Positions 52,474 through 61,759 of a stretch of DNA of 64,000 nucleotides are shown here, in pieces; position 1 is the stretch's first letter, and the number at the start of each line of letters is the position of its first letter. The notes under the pieces are model-generated. The model saw nothing but the letters and a program-made list of their open reading frames with translations. It searched no databases and had not been told where the DNA came from. This DNA comes from Microbulbifer bruguierae. GTDB taxonomy: Bacteria; Pseudomonadota; Gammaproteobacteria; Pseudomonadales; Cellvibrionaceae. The position numbers and the translations under genes are program-made. The stretch lies in contig NZ_CP118605.1 in the NCBI RefSeq assembly GCF_029869925.1, positions 3,190,001-3,254,000 of the forward strand, given 5' to 3'.

Positions 52474-53775
52474 GTGGAAGTTGCAGTTATTGTATTGCTG
52501 GTCAGTTTTCTGATCCTTCTCGCCCTGAATGTGCCCATTTCCATCAGTATTGGTGCCGCCACCGTGCTCACCATGCTGTGTACCATCGATTTCGATCCAG
52601 CCATGATCACCATGGCCCAGCGTATGGCCAGCGGCATCGACAGTTTCGCGCTGCTCGCCATTCCGTTCTTTATTTTCTCCGGCATGCTGATGGGCAGCGG
52701 CGGTATCGCCCGTCGCATCATCGACTTCGCGCGGGTGCTGGTGGGCATGCTGCCCGGCGGCCTGGCGTTCGTAAACATCATCAGCTGTACCCTGTTTGGT
52801 TCCATTTCCGGTTCCGCGGTGGCAGCCACCTCGGCCATCGGCGGTTTCATGATTCCGTCCATGACCAAAGAGGGTTACGACAAGAACTTCAATACGGCGG
52901 TGACTGTGGCCTCTTCCACCACCGGCCTGTTGATCCCGCCGAGCAATATTCTGATTGTGTTCTCGCTGGCTTCCGGCGGTGTGTCCATTGCTGCGCTGTT
53001 TATTGCCGGTTATCTGCCGGGTCTGCTGCTGGCGCTGGGTCTGATGATCGTGTGCGGTATCTGGGCCAAGGCCAAAGGCTATCCGGTAGGGGAAAAGCCC
53101 ACGCTCAAAGAGGTGGTGCAAAAATCCGTGGATGCGGTACCCAGCCTGTTCCTGATCTTTATTGTGATCGGCGGCATTATCAGCGGCTTCTTCACCGCCA
53201 CCGAGGCCAGCGCCGTTGCGGTGCTCTACTCGCTGCTGCTGTCCTGTGTGGTGTACAAGGAAGTGAAGTGGGGTGAACTGCCGGCGCTGCTGACCAAGTC
53301 CGTTGAGACCACGGCCATCGTCATGTTCCTGATCGCGGCCTCCTCTGCCATGTCCTGGATTATGTCTTACCAGAACATTCCGCAGACCATCAGCCAGGCG
53401 CTGATTACCATTAGTGACAACCCGCTGCTGATCCTGCTGACCATCAACCTGATTCTGCTCGCGGTGGGTGCCTTTATGGATATGACCCCGGCGGTGCTGA
53501 TCTTTACCCCCATTTTCCTGCCGGTGGTGACCGAGCTGGGAATGTCGCCACTGCAGTTCGGTATCGTGATGATCCTGAACCTGTGTATCGGCCTGTGTAC
53601 GCCGCCAGTGGGTAGTGTGCTGTTCGTGGGGGCAAGTATTTCCAAGACATCAATCACCGCGTTGATCCGACCGCTGATGCCCATGTACCTCATGATGTTT
53701 GTGGTGCTGGCGCTGGTTACCCTGGTACCGGCCATCAGCGAGTTCCTGCCGCGGGCACTCGGATTGATTGAATAA
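52474..53775 (+). CDS. TRAP transporter large permease subunit (DctM family)
   Basis: A 433-residue inner-membrane protein with about 12 hydrophobic segments that carries out sodium-coupled transport with the DctP and DctQ partners. DctM motifs are present: PFFIFSGMLMGSGGIARRIIDFARVLVGMLPGGLA, GSISGSAVAATSAIGGFMIPSM, IPPSNILIVF and CIGLCTPPVG. The start is a GTG with GAGGAG 7 bp upstream. Confidence 0.93.
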   Translation: MEVAVIVLLVSFLILLALNVPISISIGAATVLTMLCTIDFDPAMITMAQRMASGIDSFALLAIPFFIFSGMLMGSGGIARRIIDFARVLVGMLPGGLAFVNIISCTLFGSISGSAVAATSAIGGFMIPSMTKEGYDKNFNTAVTVASSTTGLLIPPSNILIVFSLASGGVSIAALFIAGYLPGLLLALGLMIVCGIWAKAKGYPVGEKPTLKEVVQKSVDAVPSLFLIFIVIGGIISGFFTATEASAVAVLYSLLLSCVVYKEVKWGELPALLTKSVETTAIVMFLIAASSAMSWIMSYQNIPQTISQALITISDNPLLILLTINLILLAVGAFMDMTPAVLIFTPIFLPVVTELGMSPLQFGIVMILNLCIGLCTPPVGSVLFVGASISKTSITALIRPLMPMYLMMFVVLALVTLVPAISEFLPRALGLIE

Positions 53776-53791
53776 GCTTTGGTGCCGCAAC

Positions 53792-53802
53792 TGGTATTAC
53801 CG
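53792..53802. promoter_or_regulatory. Operator-like site between the TRAP operon stop and its terminator
   Basis: TGGTATTACCG matches the recurrent element. It lies 17 bp after the permease stop and before the terminator at 53856, so no promoter it would serve is obvious. Confidence 0.4.
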
Positions 53803-53855
53803 GTAGGCGGCAACCCTGTCATAGATTTCCTCGCATCATCATCAGGATGGACTTT

Positions 53856-53881
53856 GCCGGGCTTATTAGCCCGGCTTTTTT
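53856..53881 (+). terminator. Intrinsic terminator of the TRAP operon
   Basis: GCCGGGCT/AGCCCGGC stem, loop TATT, six T. Confidence 0.93.
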
Positions 53882-54105
53882 GTTTCTGGCCATCGGTGCT
53901 TTCCACGGCTTCGGGGTTATTCACTTTGCTGTTTACGTCGGGTGATCGCGAATTTTTCGGTGTATGTGTGTAAAAGTCCGCCAGAAATAACCGTTCAAAT
54001 TCCCGCTGTCATCTATTGCCACCACGCAAGTCATTGAAATTTATGGGGTATGAAGTAATGCCCGCATATTTTTTCCATATTGGTCAAACAGTCACCAAAA
54101 CAGGC

Positions 54106-54157
54106 TTTACATGGGCTTGCGGTGTGGCTAACCTCTCGTTTCATTTTGGTATTGCCA
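54106..54157 (+). promoter_or_regulatory. Promoter and FadR-type operator of the two-lyase gene
   Basis: TTTACA (54106-54111), a 17-bp gap and TAACCT (54129-54134), then operator TGGTATTGCCA (54147-54157). A looser TGGT-N9-ACCA repeat lies at about 54081-54097. The remaining 240 bp to the start would be an untranslated leader in which I see no gene. Confidence 0.55.
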
Positions 54158-54396
54158 ATTTTCGGTGCACTACTGCAGCGATGGTATAACAACAACGGCA
54201 AACCAATATTGGGTGGCAGACCTCGCAGTAACTGCTGCCTATAGCGATGATGATTGGTCCCTGATGTTGTTCCCGTCAGTCCCGTATCTGGGGATTTGTA
54301 GTTGGGTTGTGCCTGCAGGGCGTTGTTTTCGGGTGTTGTGCCTGTGACTAGTCGTCTGACTTTATCTTCTAAATAAACATAAAAACGGAAGGTCAC

Positions 54397-57300
54397 ATGC
54401 GATTCAAACTGAAGAGTTCAGTGGTGCTCGGTGCGCTGCTGGGCAGTCTGGCGGCCGCGGATGTTTCCGCGCAGGCCACTGGGTTTGCCACTCAAAATGG
54501 CGGTACCACCGGCGGTGCCGGCGGTCAGGTGGTGTATGCCACTACCGGTACCGAAATTCACGCGGCGCTGTGTAACCGCGCCTCCAGCGATACCCCGATC
54601 ATCATTCAGGTCGAAGGCACCATCAATCACGGCAACACCAGCAAAGTGTCTGGCGACAGCTGTAATACCGCCGATGACGTGATTGAAATCAAGGAAGTGA
54701 GCAACGTGTCCATCATTGGTGTGGGCAGCGGTGCTTTGTTTGACGAGCTCGGCATCCATCTGCGCAGTTCCTCCAACATCATTCTGCAGAACCTGCACGT
54801 GCGGAATGTGAAAAAATCCGGTTCGCCCACCTCCAATGGTGGTGATGCCGTGGGTATGGAAAGCGATGTCTACAACGTGTGGGCAGACCACCTGACCCTG
54901 GAAGCCTCCGGTGGCGAGAGCGAGGGGTACGACGCGCTTTTCGATATGAAAGCGAACACCAAGTACGTCACCCTGTCGTACAGCATCCTGCGCAATTCCG
55001 GTCGCGGCGGTCTTGTGGGCTCCAGTGACAGCGACCTGAACAACGGTCCGGTCACTTTCCATCACAACCTGTACCAGAACATCGATTCCCGCACCCCGCT
55101 GCTGCGCGGTGCCACCGCCCACGCGTTCAACAACCATTACCTGAATATCAACGAGTCCGGGATGAACCCGCGCATCGGCGGCAAGATGCGCGCGGAGAAC
55201 AATTACTTCGAGGATTCGAAGGATCCGCTCGGCACTTTCTATACCAACGATATGGGATCCTGGCAGGTGAGTGGCAACGTCTGGTCCAATGTCGAGTGGA
55301 CCGCCGACGCTGACAAAAACCATCCCGCGGGCCCGAATCCGGTTTCCACGACCTCGATCAATATTCCCTACGGCTACTCCCTGTGTGATGCCAACCTGGT
55401 GCCGCAAATTGTTGCAGCCACTGCTGGAGCCAACACAGGTAATCAGGTAGCGGACAGCAGCTGTTCCTCGGGCAGCTCCAGTTCATCTGGCGGCAGCAGT
55501 TCCAGCTCCTCGTCCAGCAGTAGCTCTAGTTCCAGCTCCAGCTCTTCCGGCGGTAGTGGTTCCGGCGGTGGTGATCTCGGAACCAACCTGGCGCTCTCTG
55601 GCGGTGCTGATGGTTCCAGCAAGGGCGGCGGTTCCAGCTACGGTAACGCCATCGATGGCGATACCTCGAGCTACTGGCAGCCGGGTTCATCCAGTGGCGA
55701 GCGGATTTCCGTTAAGAATCTGAGTGGCAGCTTCAACACCGTAATCATTCGCGAAATCGGCAACAACGTACAGAGCTGGCGACTGGTCAACAATGACACC
55801 GGTGAAGAGCTGGCGTCCGGCAGCGGCATTGGCTCCGCGTTGCAGGTGTATCTCGGTGACGTGAGCATGAGCAAGATCAACCTGATGATCGACTCCGCGT
55901 CCAGTGCGCCGCAGATCGCCGAGTTCGAAGTGTATAACGCGACCGGCAGCTCCTCGTCTTCCTCGTCTGGCGGTAGCTCCAGTTCCAGCTCTTCGTCCAG
56001 CAGCGGTGGCACCGGCAGCGTGACTCTGAATGTCGCGGTAGCGGGTTCCAGTGCGAATCTCACCTGGAATGTGAGCGATATCGATGTGCGCACCCAGGAA
56101 GTCTACCGGGATACCGATCCCGACCCGGCCGGCCGCCTGCGCATTGCCACCAGCGTAGTGGGCAACAGCTACACCGACGGTGGGCTCGCAGACGGTACCT
56201 ACTACTACTGGATCAAGATCACCGACCAGAATCTGGTGACGTACAACTCCAACGGTGACGACGCTGTTATCCTTACCGCTATTTCCGCGCTCACTCTGCA
56301 GGAAACCGACGCGGGCTTTTGCTCCGTGGAGGGGGTCATCGAGACCGAGCACAGTGGTTACACCGGTGCGGGTTATGCCAATACCGTGAACGAGACAGGT
56401 GCGGGGGTAAACTGGTCCGTGGTGGTACCCACTGCGGGCAACTACACCCTGCAGTGGCGCTACGCCAACAGCGGCAGCGACCGCCCGGCGGCAGTGCTGG
56501 TCAACGGTTCCAGTCAGACCTCACTGGGTATGGGCAGTACCGGTGCCTGGAATAGTTTTGCCGACAGTGGATCTGTCAGTGTTTACCTGAATGCCGGTTA
56601 CAACACCATTCGCCTGCAGGCGACTGGCAGCAGCGGCCTGGCGAATATCGACAGCATCGCGGTGACCGGTGTGGCGCCTGAGTCCGGCGACTGCAACGGC
56701 GGTAGTGGTTCTTCTTCCGGCGGTAGCAGTTCGTCTTCATCCAGCAGTTCTTCCTCCGGTTCGTCGTCCGGCGCCAGCTCTTCTGGCAGCAGCTCGTCCA
56801 GCTCCTCCAGTTCTTCCAGCAGTTCGAGTTCATCCGGTGGCAGCGGCGGTTCTTCCGGTGGTTCCTCCTCCGGTAGTATCAGTCTCGCCTGTGAACAGCT
56901 GGCCACTGACCCGAATGTGAACTGGCGCGATTCGAGCGAGCTCGATACCGATCAGGAAATTGTCCAGTGTCTGTACAACACCCTCGGTCGCCCCATTGGT
57001 TACGGTGAAAACGCCATGGGTGGCTACGATCCCAATGGCGGCAGCAAACTGACGGTGATTACCAAAAGCAGCAGTGTGCCAGTTGAACAGCAGATACTTG
57101 AAGCCATCACCGGTGACAATCACAACTGGATCGTGTTCGACAAATTCGATTTCGCCAACGAAACCGAAATTTCCATGCACCGTAATTTCTGTGGCGATTC
57201 GTCTGTGCAATCTGCAATCGGTGGTAGTGAAGCTCAATGCCGGGATTTCCGCAGCTGGTGTTCCAGCAACGGCCTGTCCGGTGATGCCTGTCTGGTGGAG

Positions 57301-58287
57301 TTCTTCAACGATCGCCTGAACGATGGTGACCTGCCAATCCGCAACGCCAAGATCGGCTCCTACAAAACCCTTGATGGTCGATTCAGTAAGGGCTACTTCC
57401 GCTTCAACGGTTTTGCGATCGGCTCGGACAGCAGCGGTCAGCCGGTGGATACCGAGCAGAGTGTGATTCTCACGCATCTGGACTTCCGCGGTGCGGGTCA
57501 CACCGAAGATCATGGTCTGGATCCGGACATGATCCGCAACACCGGCGCCTCCCACGATATCTGGATTCACAAAAACACCTTCGACACCACCGGTGACGCG
57601 GCGTTTGATGTGAAAGTGGGTGCGTATGACATCACCATTTCCTTCAACAAACTGATCAACGTGAAGCGTGCGGCGCTGCACGGTTCCAGTGACTCTCGGA
57701 CCATCAACGAGCAGATCACCACCACCATGCACCACAACGCGTTTATCACCACCGACGATCACTACGACAGTCTGGGCAACACCCTGCGCCGTATCCCGCT
57801 GATCCGTCGCGGTACCTCGCATATGTTCGACAACTTCTTTATGAACTATCGCAAGGACATTCTGAGCGTGCGTGTGGGTGCGACTGTGTTGTGGGAAGAC
57901 AATACTTTCATGATCAATCGGGACTTCCAGGAAAAAGACGATGTGATGCAGGCGCTGACCGAGCGCGCTGAAGAGCTGGCCCGGGATGTGACGGATGGCA
58001 ATTTCCGCAGCGAAGGCAGCAAGGTGTGGTTCTCCGATGGCGCCTGCAACCTGGATTCTTCACTGGTTTATGAAATTGCGGACAGCGCTGGTTCCGTGTC
58101 TGATCTTTCGCAGAATTATTCGCAAGCGTCACGGGATGTGATCGCTACAGAACGTCGTTCTGCAGGTCAGGAACTGGCGGATTATGTGATTGCCACAGCG
58201 GGTAACGATGGTGAGATTCCATTCAACTCGCCGCTGGCATTTGACCAGAGTTATGTCATCGGATTGGGGGGCGCTGCCTGTCAGTGA
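54397..58287 (+). CDS. Secreted multidomain pectate lyase with two PL1 catalytic domains and binding modules
   Basis: A 1296-residue exported protein. Order: signal peptide (1-26, VSA|QA); first PL1 beta-helix (about 28-350) with VWADHLTLE, DALFDMK (Ca site) and catalytic RTPLLR (about 231); poly-Ser linker (351-388); discoidin/F5-8-like module (392-515); Ser linker (517-538); FN3-like (540-626); CBM35/CBM6-like module (631-764, with VIETEHSGYTGAGYAN and LANIDSIAV); long Ser linker (767-828); second PL1 domain (830-1296) with DIWIHKNTF, FDVKVGAYDITISFN and RIPLIRR (about 1131). Both lyase domains keep Asp and Arg residues expected for beta-elimination of polygalacturonate. It likely acts outside the cell, bound to pectin or plant/algal wall. 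Confidence 0.9.
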   Translation: MRFKLKSSVVLGALLGSLAAADVSAQATGFATQNGGTTGGAGGQVVYATTGTEIHAALCNRASSDTPIIIQVEGTINHGNTSKVSGDSCNTADDVIEIKEVSNVSIIGVGSGALFDELGIHLRSSSNIILQNLHVRNVKKSGSPTSNGGDAVGMESDVYNVWADHLTLEASGGESEGYDALFDMKANTKYVTLSYSILRNSGRGGLVGSSDSDLNNGPVTFHHNLYQNIDSRTPLLRGATAHAFNNHYLNINESGMNPRIGGKMRAENNYFEDSKDPLGTFYTNDMGSWQVSGNVWSNVEWTADADKNHPAGPNPVSTTSINIPYGYSLCDANLVPQIVAATAGANTGNQVADSSCSSGSSSSSGGSSSSSSSSSSSSSSSSSSGGSGSGGGDLGTNLALSGGADGSSKGGGSSYGNAIDGDTSSYWQPGSSSGERISVKNLSGSFNTVIIREIGNNVQSWRLVNNDTGEELASGSGIGSALQVYLGDVSMSKINLMIDSASSAPQIAEFEVYNATGSSSSSSSGGSSSSSSSSSSGGTGSVTLNVAVAGSSANLTWNVSDIDVRTQEVYRDTDPDPAGRLRIATSVVGNSYTDGGLADGTYYYWIKITDQNLVTYNSNGDDAVILTAISALTLQETDAGFCSVEGVIETEHSGYTGAGYANTVNETGAGVNWSVVVPTAGNYTLQWRYANSGSDRPAAVLVNGSSQTSLGMGSTGAWNSFADSGSVSVYLNAGYNTIRLQATGSSGLANIDSIAVTGVAPESGDCNGGSGSSSGGSSSSSSSSSSSGSSSGASSSGSSSSSSSSSSSSSSSSGGSGGSSGGSSSGSISLACEQLATDPNVNWRDSSELDTDQEIVQCLYNTLGRPIGYGENAMGGYDPNGGSKLTVITKSSSVPVEQQILEAITGDNHNWIVFDKFDFANETEISMHRNFCGDSSVQSAIGGSEAQCRDFRSWCSSNGLSGDACLVEFFNDRLNDGDLPIRNAKIGSYKTLDGRFSKGYFRFNGFAIGSDSSGQPVDTEQSVILTHLDFRGAGHTEDHGLDPDMIRNTGASHDIWIHKNTFDTTGDAAFDVKVGAYDITISFNKLINVKRAALHGSSDSRTINEQITTTMHHNAFITTDDHYDSLGNTLRRIPLIRRGTSHMFDNFFMNYRKDILSVRVGATVLWEDNTFMINRDFQEKDDVMQALTERAEELARDVTDGNFRSEGSKVWFSDGACNLDSSLVYEIADSAGSVSDLSQNYSQASRDVIATERRSAGQELADYVIATAGNDGEIPFNSPLAFDQSYVIGLGGAACQ

Positions 58288-58321
58288 AGCGCCTCAATTG
58301 AGGACTTTGAAATAGGTATTT

Positions 58322-58347
58322 ACCCATCCGCCGGAAGGCGGATGGGT
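58322..58347 (+). terminator. Intrinsic terminator after the two-lyase gene
   Basis: An 11-bp stem (ACCCATCCGCC with complement), loop GGAA, then TTTT. Confidence 0.88.
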
Positions 58348-58420
58348 TTTTGGGTTTGAACTATTTCAAAATATAGGCGCAATATTCATTTGTCTTATCG
58401 TACAACGATTTTTATATTGT

Positions 58421-58431
58421 TGGTTCGACGA
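58421..58431. promoter_or_regulatory. Weak operator-like site upstream of the CE8 gene
   Basis: TGGTTCGACGA fits the loose TNGTNNNACNA consensus but not the stronger ACCA half seen elsewhere. It lies 68 bp before the start codon. Confidence 0.25.
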
Positions 58432-58498
58432 GACATGAAAGCAGTACCGGCTGAATGTGGCCGGGTAACAACAATAAACGAAACCTTAGGAGTGTCTG

Positions 58499-61400
58499 AT
58501 GAGAGTACACAGCGCATTGATGGTCGCGTTACTCGGTAGCCTGTTGGCTGGCTGTAGTGACGACGGCGATAAAAAGGATCAGCTGGTGCTGAATCCGATC
58601 GTGGTTCCAGAGCCGGAACCCGAGCCGGAACCCGAGCCAGAGCCGGAACCTGAACCGGAGCCCGAACCCGTCACCTTTACCTGTCCGGAGACCGGCCTGT
58701 ATTTCTGTGATGATTTCGAAGATGGCGAATTCGCCAGTAACTGGGATGCGGTGATCGACGGCTACGGCCTGGATGATCCCGGTGTGTTCGATATCCTCGA
58801 CGAGGGCGACCGCAAATCACTGCGCTTTACCGCAGGCACCCGTGGTGAAAACCTGAGTGACGGTGAGCTGATCCTGGTGAAGGAAGCCGTGTTCGGCAGC
58901 GTCCCCGCTGACTATTTTGTCGAGTATCGCATTCGTCCCCGCGCCAACGGCAACACTGGCAATAAATACCTGTATAGCGTTGGCCGCTACCAGGGACCGC
59001 TGCAGTGGTACTTCGGCGGTCTGAATATGCAGAACAGCAGCGAGTCCACCCAGGTGGAAGCGGGCTATGCCGACGGCAGCAATGTAAGCCGCGAAGTGCA
59101 GGCGAAAAAGCCTCTGCTGATGGGTGAGCAGGGCGGTACTGACGGCAGCTGGTACACTGTGCGCTACGACATGGTTGGCAGCAACGTTACCGTGTACCTG
59201 GACGGTGAAGAGCTGGGTACCTATACCGACGCCGACAACAAATACACTACCGCCGGTCTTATCGGCTTTTTCACCTATAACCGCTCGTTCGAAGTGGACT
59301 ACGTAAAAGTGGGTGACCCCACGGTGAAACCGGTACAGCTCACCATCGACTTTGCCGAACCCACCTGGGTTGCCACCGCCGGCGATCCCGCGCTGGAAGT
59401 GAATGTCACCGCGGTACAGAGTGATGGCGTAACCCCGGATACTTTCGACGTGGTCAGCAGTGACGAAAATATCGTTTCGGTTGAAGTCGTCGACAATCTG
59501 GTCAAGCTGTCTCCGCTGGCCGAAGGAACCGCGGAAGTCACTTTCATCAGCGGCTCCGATGCCAGCCTACAGCGCACCATTGCCTTTGAAATTGCCAAAG
59601 CATTTGAAATGCCTAGTGCAACCTATGGTGACATCGATACGCTGGTAACGCCGATGCCTGGCGCTACCGGTGAATACGAAGACACCCGCCTGAGTATCAC
59701 CTTCGATAACGTGCCGACCCTGAACGAAGCAGTGGGTTCCGTGCGAATTTTCCGCGCCGACGACAACACCGAAGTGGATGCCATCCGCGCAGGTGGTGAA
59801 GTGGATACCCTCGGCTATAAAGGCCAGGCCAACGCGCGCATCCTGAACGTCACGCCGTTTGCGATCGAGGGCAATACACTGGTGGTTTCCCCGCACACCG
59901 ATGTGCTGGAGCCGGGCGTTGAGTACTACGTGGCGATCAGCTCCGACCTAGTACAGGGCGCCAAGCTGAACGGCAACGACTTTGTCGGTATTGGCAAAGA
60001 CGCCGCCTGGACCTTCACCACCCGTGCCGCCGTACCCACCGGCAGTGTGGTTACCGTGGACGACGACGGTTCCGCAGACTTCCGCACCGTGCAGGGTGCA
60101 CTCAACCATGTGATGGAAAACCTGGGTGCCAATGACGAAGCGGAAATCCTGATTGCCGCCGGTGACTACCGCGAGCCGCTGTACCTCACCGGTAAAAACA
60201 ATCTCGTTATCCGCGGTGCCGGTGCCGAGCAGACCCGTATTCACTACGCCAACTACGAAGCGTTGAATGGCGGCAGTGACGGGCGCGCGCTGTTCCTGAT
60301 CAGGGGTGGCGACCAGATCTGGCTGGAAGAGCTCACCATCGAAAACACCCATCGCCGCACGGGCGGCGGCGACCAGGCCGAAACCCTCTACTTCAACAGT
60401 GATGCAGGACGACTGGGTGTCGAAGGTGCCGCGTTTATCTCCGAGCAGGACACTCTGCTGCTGAAGGGCTACAACTGGTTCTACGATTCTCTGGTTGCGG
60501 GCAACGTAGACTTTATCTGGGGCTACAGCACTGCCACCGTATTCGAGAACACCGAGATTCGCTCCCTGGGCGATTCCAAGAGCACCGAAGCCACCAGCAC
60601 TGGCGGCTATCTGCTGCAGGCGCGTACTCCGGATCCGGCGGCACCGGGTTTCGTATTCCTGAATTCGAAACTCACCCACGCAGCGGGCCCCAGCGGTGTC
60701 ACCATCGAACCGGGTACAACCTACCTTGCGCGCAGTGGCGGTTCCAGCACCTACTACGACAATGTCACCTTCATCAATACCGCGATGGATACCCACGTGG
60801 CAGCGGAAGGTTGGGCTTACGAAGGTATCAACGGTCAACCAGCACCGAATCCGGCGACCGCATCCGCGACTGCCGGCTGGCGCGAATACGGCAGCACCGA
60901 CCTCGCCGGTAGCCCGCTGGATATGACCAGTCGCTGTGGTACTTCCGGCAGCTGCTACCAGCTCAGCGAGGAAGAAATGCTGAGCAGCTTCTGCTCCCGC
61001 GCACAGATCTTCGCAACCTGGAATGGCGGTGAAGGCTGGGATCCGTATCCGGAAGACACCAGTGATGATCACTGTGTGGTTGAAACCGGTGAGACCGGTA
61101 TCTGGAATGGCCAGGCAATCAAGCTCGGTGGCAGCGGTACCGGTGTCAGTGGTACGGTCGATGCGGAAACTGAAAACAGCATCACCTTCACTGCCGAAGG
61201 TGGCAAGTTTGAAACCAAGGCGATGTCGTTTTTCCTGGCTTCCAAAGACGTAACCGGTGACTTCACCCTGACGGCAAAAGTGAAGTCTGTTGGTGCGCTG
61301 CGTGAAAGCCAGTTCTACCAGTTCCAGGCCGGCCTGATGCTGTGTGAATGTGATGCCACCAGTGGGACCAGCTCACCGCTGGCGCACATCGGTATCAATG

Positions 61401-61705
61401 ACATTACCGAAGACGGTGTAGTGGATCACGTCGTTACCTATGGCCATGTTCAGGCTGATGATGGCGGCTGGGGCAAGACCGGCAATGTGGCAGTTACACC
61501 GGGTGATTCCCTGTACTACAAGCTGCAGCGCTCTGGTCAGTCCTATTCGGTTTACTACTCTACCGATGGCGGTGTGAACTATACCGGCTATGGTGCGAGC
61601 AGCTTTACCGACTTGCCGGATACCGTGAAAGTGGGTGTGTTTGCAGCACCGAACGGTTCCGGTGCACAGACCTTCACCTTCGAAGATATTCAACTTATTC
61701 AGTAA
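58499..61705 (+). CDS. Multidomain pectin methylesterase (CE8) lipoprotein
   Basis: A 1068-residue lipoprotein (lipobox LAGC, Cys19). It has a Pro-Glu repeat spacer (about 37-57), a LamG/concanavalin-like domain (60-272), two Ig-like domains (BID2-like about 279-365, SbsA-like about 370-513), the CE8 beta-helix (about 518-850), and a second concanavalin-like C-terminal domain (870-1068). CE8 removes methyl groups from homogalacturonan so that PL1 and GH28 can act. Catalytic features visible are SEQDTLLL, the nucleophile Asp in NVDFIWG (about 670) and the Arg in TYLARSG. The (PE)n spacer probably lifts the enzyme off the outer membrane surface. Confidence 0.9.
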   Translation: MRVHSALMVALLGSLLAGCSDDGDKKDQLVLNPIVVPEPEPEPEPEPEPEPEPEPEPVTFTCPETGLYFCDDFEDGEFASNWDAVIDGYGLDDPGVFDILDEGDRKSLRFTAGTRGENLSDGELILVKEAVFGSVPADYFVEYRIRPRANGNTGNKYLYSVGRYQGPLQWYFGGLNMQNSSESTQVEAGYADGSNVSREVQAKKPLLMGEQGGTDGSWYTVRYDMVGSNVTVYLDGEELGTYTDADNKYTTAGLIGFFTYNRSFEVDYVKVGDPTVKPVQLTIDFAEPTWVATAGDPALEVNVTAVQSDGVTPDTFDVVSSDENIVSVEVVDNLVKLSPLAEGTAEVTFISGSDASLQRTIAFEIAKAFEMPSATYGDIDTLVTPMPGATGEYEDTRLSITFDNVPTLNEAVGSVRIFRADDNTEVDAIRAGGEVDTLGYKGQANARILNVTPFAIEGNTLVVSPHTDVLEPGVEYYVAISSDLVQGAKLNGNDFVGIGKDAAWTFTTRAAVPTGSVVTVDDDGSADFRTVQGALNHVMENLGANDEAEILIAAGDYREPLYLTGKNNLVIRGAGAEQTRIHYANYEALNGGSDGRALFLIRGGDQIWLEELTIENTHRRTGGGDQAETLYFNSDAGRLGVEGAAFISEQDTLLLKGYNWFYDSLVAGNVDFIWGYSTATVFENTEIRSLGDSKSTEATSTGGYLLQARTPDPAAPGFVFLNSKLTHAAGPSGVTIEPGTTYLARSGGSSTYYDNVTFINTAMDTHVAAEGWAYEGINGQPAPNPATASATAGWREYGSTDLAGSPLDMTSRCGTSGSCYQLSEEEMLSSFCSRAQIFATWNGGEGWDPYPEDTSDDHCVVETGETGIWNGQAIKLGGSGTGVSGTVDAETENSITFTAEGGKFETKAMSFFLASKDVTGDFTLTAKVKSVGALRESQFYQFQAGLMLCECDATSGTSSPLAHIGINDITEDGVVDHVVTYGHVQADDGGWGKTGNVAVTPGDSLYYKLQRSGQSYSVYYSTDGGVNYTGYGASSFTDLPDTVKVGVFAAPNGSGAQTFTFEDIQLIQ

Positions 61706-61713
61706 ACACGAAA

Positions 61714-61743
61714 ACCCCGCGGTTCTGCCGCGGGTTTTTTTCT
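61714..61743 (+). terminator. Intrinsic terminator after the CE8 gene
   Basis: ACCCCGCGG/CCGCGGGT stem, loop TTCTG, seven T. The next gene starts 20 bp later, so its ribosome site (AGAGGAAA) lies just past the T-run and it needs read-through or its own promoter. Confidence 0.88.
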
Positions 61744-61759
61744 TTAGAGGAAACCTCTT

